From assembly GCA_001940755.1 (NCBI GenBank), contig MEHH01000042.1, forward strand, positions 1 to 13,443: a stretch of 13,443 bases of DNA, in the 5' to 3' direction. A program made the position numbers and the translations under genes. Source of the DNA: Candidatus Heimdallarchaeota archaeon AB_125. GTDB lineage: Archaea; Asgardarchaeota; Heimdallarchaeia; Heimdallarchaeales; Heimdallarchaeaceae. Position 1 is the stretch's first letter, and every line of letters begins with the position of its first letter. The notes beneath the pieces are model-generated. The model did no database searches, was not told the origin of the DNA, and worked only from the letters and a program-made list of their open reading frames with translations. Positions 12,098 to 13,443 of the stretch are shown piece by piece.

Positions 12098-13159
12098 ATG
12101 CTTATGTCTTCACCTTTATTTGTACCCTATATAGCCCTTTTAGTTCTTGATGAGCATGGAATGACACTCAGAAGCACCATTCCAATTCCAGATATTTCAA
12201 AAGAAGAAATAATTGGTATAGGAAACTTCTATAGTCCTGTAGTTTCAGCGTCTTCACCACATCTAGAAATATATGGACCTTTACCAATCCCTCATTATGA
12301 GAAATATCATCTGTTAATTGTGACTTTTAGAAAGAAAGATTCGTTAGTTCAAGATCCTAGAACAAAAGATCAGAATGTGCAATCATTTTGTCAATTGCTT
12401 ATTTTCTATAAGAAGGAATGTGATGAAAAAGTAAAATTCGGTCATAGTCAGATCTTTACAACAGTTGATATTTTTCTTCAAGAATTTCAAGATATAGTGA
12501 AAGTAGGAGATGCGGAGCTCCTAAAATTGAGCGAGATGTTAATAGAAAATGTAATCCTTGATGATCAAATCAAATCCAAAAGCATCGAAGATATTGTTAG
12601 GGATATTGCATCTCGGTTTAATACTATACAGCAAATATCAAATCTACTCAATCGTAGAACGAAAATAGGTATAATTTCCTCAGATACATTGTCATACAAT
12701 CTTATCATACAATCTCTTTTCCATTATCAAAACATTGACTTTATTTATCAACTTGATAGAAATGAATTCATTACTAGAATTGATACTTACTTTATGAGGA
12801 TAGTCTTAACTTTACTCTTCGATTTAGAAATGATTGAAGGAATAGATTACTTCAGAGAAATGGATTATTATGTGTACTTAGCATCTTGCGAAGAAGAAGG
12901 GAGTTGTCAGAAACATATAGCAAACATTGACAGTTTGTTTAAGCAAGATAAAACTGCCAAAATCTTTTTTGTAACAACAGAAAGAGCTGAACAATTATCT
13001 CTAGAAAAGAAGAAGTTTTTATTCCAAGAATGTGAAGACAGGAAAAATCTCAAATTGATGATTTCTGTTGGAGATGTTTTTAGAACGCTTGATAATGCTA
13101 TCTACCTAATATTAAATGATATCTTGGAACTAAGAAAAATCATTCTAAGTCAGAATTGA
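12098..13159 (+). CDS. Longin-like N-terminal domain fused to a P-loop-less GTPase-like domain
   Basis: A 353-residue soluble protein of no named family. Residues 8-108 begin with YIALLVLDEHGMTLRS, a beta hairpin typical of longin/roadblock modules. A helix (33-43), a strand pair with LLIVTFRKKDS and the closing strand QLLIFYKKECDEKV (99-112) follow. A helical middle (120-185) leads to residues 188-353. That part opens with RTKIGIISSDTLSYNLIIQSLF, placed like strand 1 and helix 1 of a small GTPase but without a Walker A lysine. It continues with YYVYLASCEEEG, KIFFVTTERAEQL and LKLMISVGDVFRTLDNAIYLIL, in the order of GTPase strands 4, 5 and 6. No G1, G3 or G4 motif is intact. The GTPase relationship is inferred from strand pattern only. 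The start could be ATG 12098 or ATG 12104; the TTG at 12095 is unlikely. The gene ends 5 nt from the convergent DegV gene. Confidence 0.6.
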   Translation: MLMSSPLFVPYIALLVLDEHGMTLRSTIPIPDISKEEIIGIGNFYSPVVSASSPHLEIYGPLPIPHYEKYHLLIVTFRKKDSLVQDPRTKDQNVQSFCQLLIFYKKECDEKVKFGHSQIFTTVDIFLQEFQDIVKVGDAELLKLSEMLIENVILDDQIKSKSIEDIVRDIASRFNTIQQISNLLNRRTKIGIISSDTLSYNLIIQSLFHYQNIDFIYQLDRNEFITRIDTYFMRIVLTLLFDLEMIEGIDYFREMDYYVYLASCEEEGSCQKHIANIDSLFKQDKTAKIFFVTTERAEQLSLEKKKFLFQECEDRKNLKLMISVGDVFRTLDNAIYLILNDILELRKIILSQN

Positions 13160-13164
13160 TATTG

Positions 13165-13443
13165 TTATTTCTTATCAGGAATCACTGCAATTAGTTGTGC
13201 ATTCAGTCCTACTCTGCTTCCAACAACTGGTCCCATATAACCAATGAAAGATTTGCTAATCTTAATTGTTTTTTCGATCTCAACTAGTAAAGCTTCAGCA
13301 TCTTTTTTGCCTTCAGCATGAGTGATAAAAAGTGTATGAGAATAATCTTTGTTTGTTCTATTTACTATCTCTTCAATCGTTTTTTTCTTTGCATTTTTGA
13401 GACTAATCACTCTTGTTAATGGTTTGTTTTCTCCATCTTCAGT
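13165..13443 (-). CDS. DegV family protein, C-terminal part (5' end beyond window)
   Basis: The frame is open from the right edge to the stop at 13165, giving 92 residues. An apparent GTG start at 13410 is internal, because the frame continues upstream as TEDGENKPLTRVISLKNAKK, the usual E-D-G-x-x-x-P-x-x-R-x-x-x-x-K-K lead into the C-terminal DegV domain. HTLFITHAEGKKDAEALL (the I-x-H-A strand and helix) and IGYMGPVVGSRVGLNAQLIAVI follow. DegV proteins are fatty-acid-binding, kinase-partner proteins in bacteria, of less certain role in archaea. The final motif normally reads G-P-V-I-G-x-H-x-G-P-G; here the His is Arg and the GPG is lost, so lipid binding may differ. Only the last third of a typical 280-residue protein is visible. 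Confidence 0.8.
   Translation of the reverse strand, partial: TEDGENKPLTRVISLKNAKKKTIEEIVNRTNKDYSHTLFITHAEGKKDAEALLVEIEKTIKISKSFIGYMGPVVGSRVGLNAQLIAVIPDKK

Overview
The window is a compact, AT-rich stretch with archaeal signals: AT-rich TATA-like boxes about 25-29 nt ahead of several start codons (which would give leaderless or nearly leaderless mRNAs), GGUGA/GAGGA Shine-Dalgarno sites inside operons, and almost no intergenic space. Two proteins look like degenerate Ras-like GTPases and one joins seven membrane helices to a longin/roadblock-like domain. That mix suggests an Asgard archaeon, possibly of the Heimdall- or Lokiarchaeal side. This placement is an inference from domain style, not a phylogenetic result. 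The window contains no RNA gene, CRISPR array or insertion sequence, and no gap longer than about 180 bases between genes.

Region 1 (1-2505, minus strand) is a five-gene sulfur-trafficking operon. In transcription order it reads: TusA-like protein with a CPGP site, sulfide:quinone oxidoreductase-like flavoprotein, TusA with a CPLP site, DsrE2-like protein, and a DsrE protein that runs off the left edge. Each internal gene follows its predecessor by 10-12 nt, and its Shine-Dalgarno sequence overlaps or lies against the preceding stop codon. The likely logic is sulfide oxidation to sulfane sulfur at the membrane, then persulfide relay among the small cysteine carriers. A TauE/SafE-type anion transporter lies further right (6963-7949), a plausible exit or entry route for sulfite, thiosulfate or a sulfonate.

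Region 2 (2684-6961, plus strand) holds a secreted, membrane-anchored M14 zinc carboxypeptidase with 13 N-glycosylation sequons, a 7-helix membrane protein with a longin/roadblock-like cytosolic domain, and a WecB-type UDP-GlcNAc 2-epimerase with an extra C-terminal domain. The epimerase could supply sugar for surface glycans.

Region 3 (8067-13159) contains a winged-helix/pseudo-GTPase protein (+), a three-gene minus-strand operon of paralogous 6-helix membrane proteins (one ending in a zinc ribbon, one in an acidic tail, one in a Lys-Ser repeat encoded by a hexanucleotide array), an unrecognised small membrane protein (+), and a second protein with an N-terminal longin-like part and a C-terminal GTPase-like part lacking the P-loop (+). 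The right edge carries the C-terminal part of a DegV-family protein (-). Convergent genes meet with a 5-nt gap, a 1-nt gap or an overlap. The pseudo-GTPases together with the tandem membrane-protein family are the best candidates for an undescribed system.
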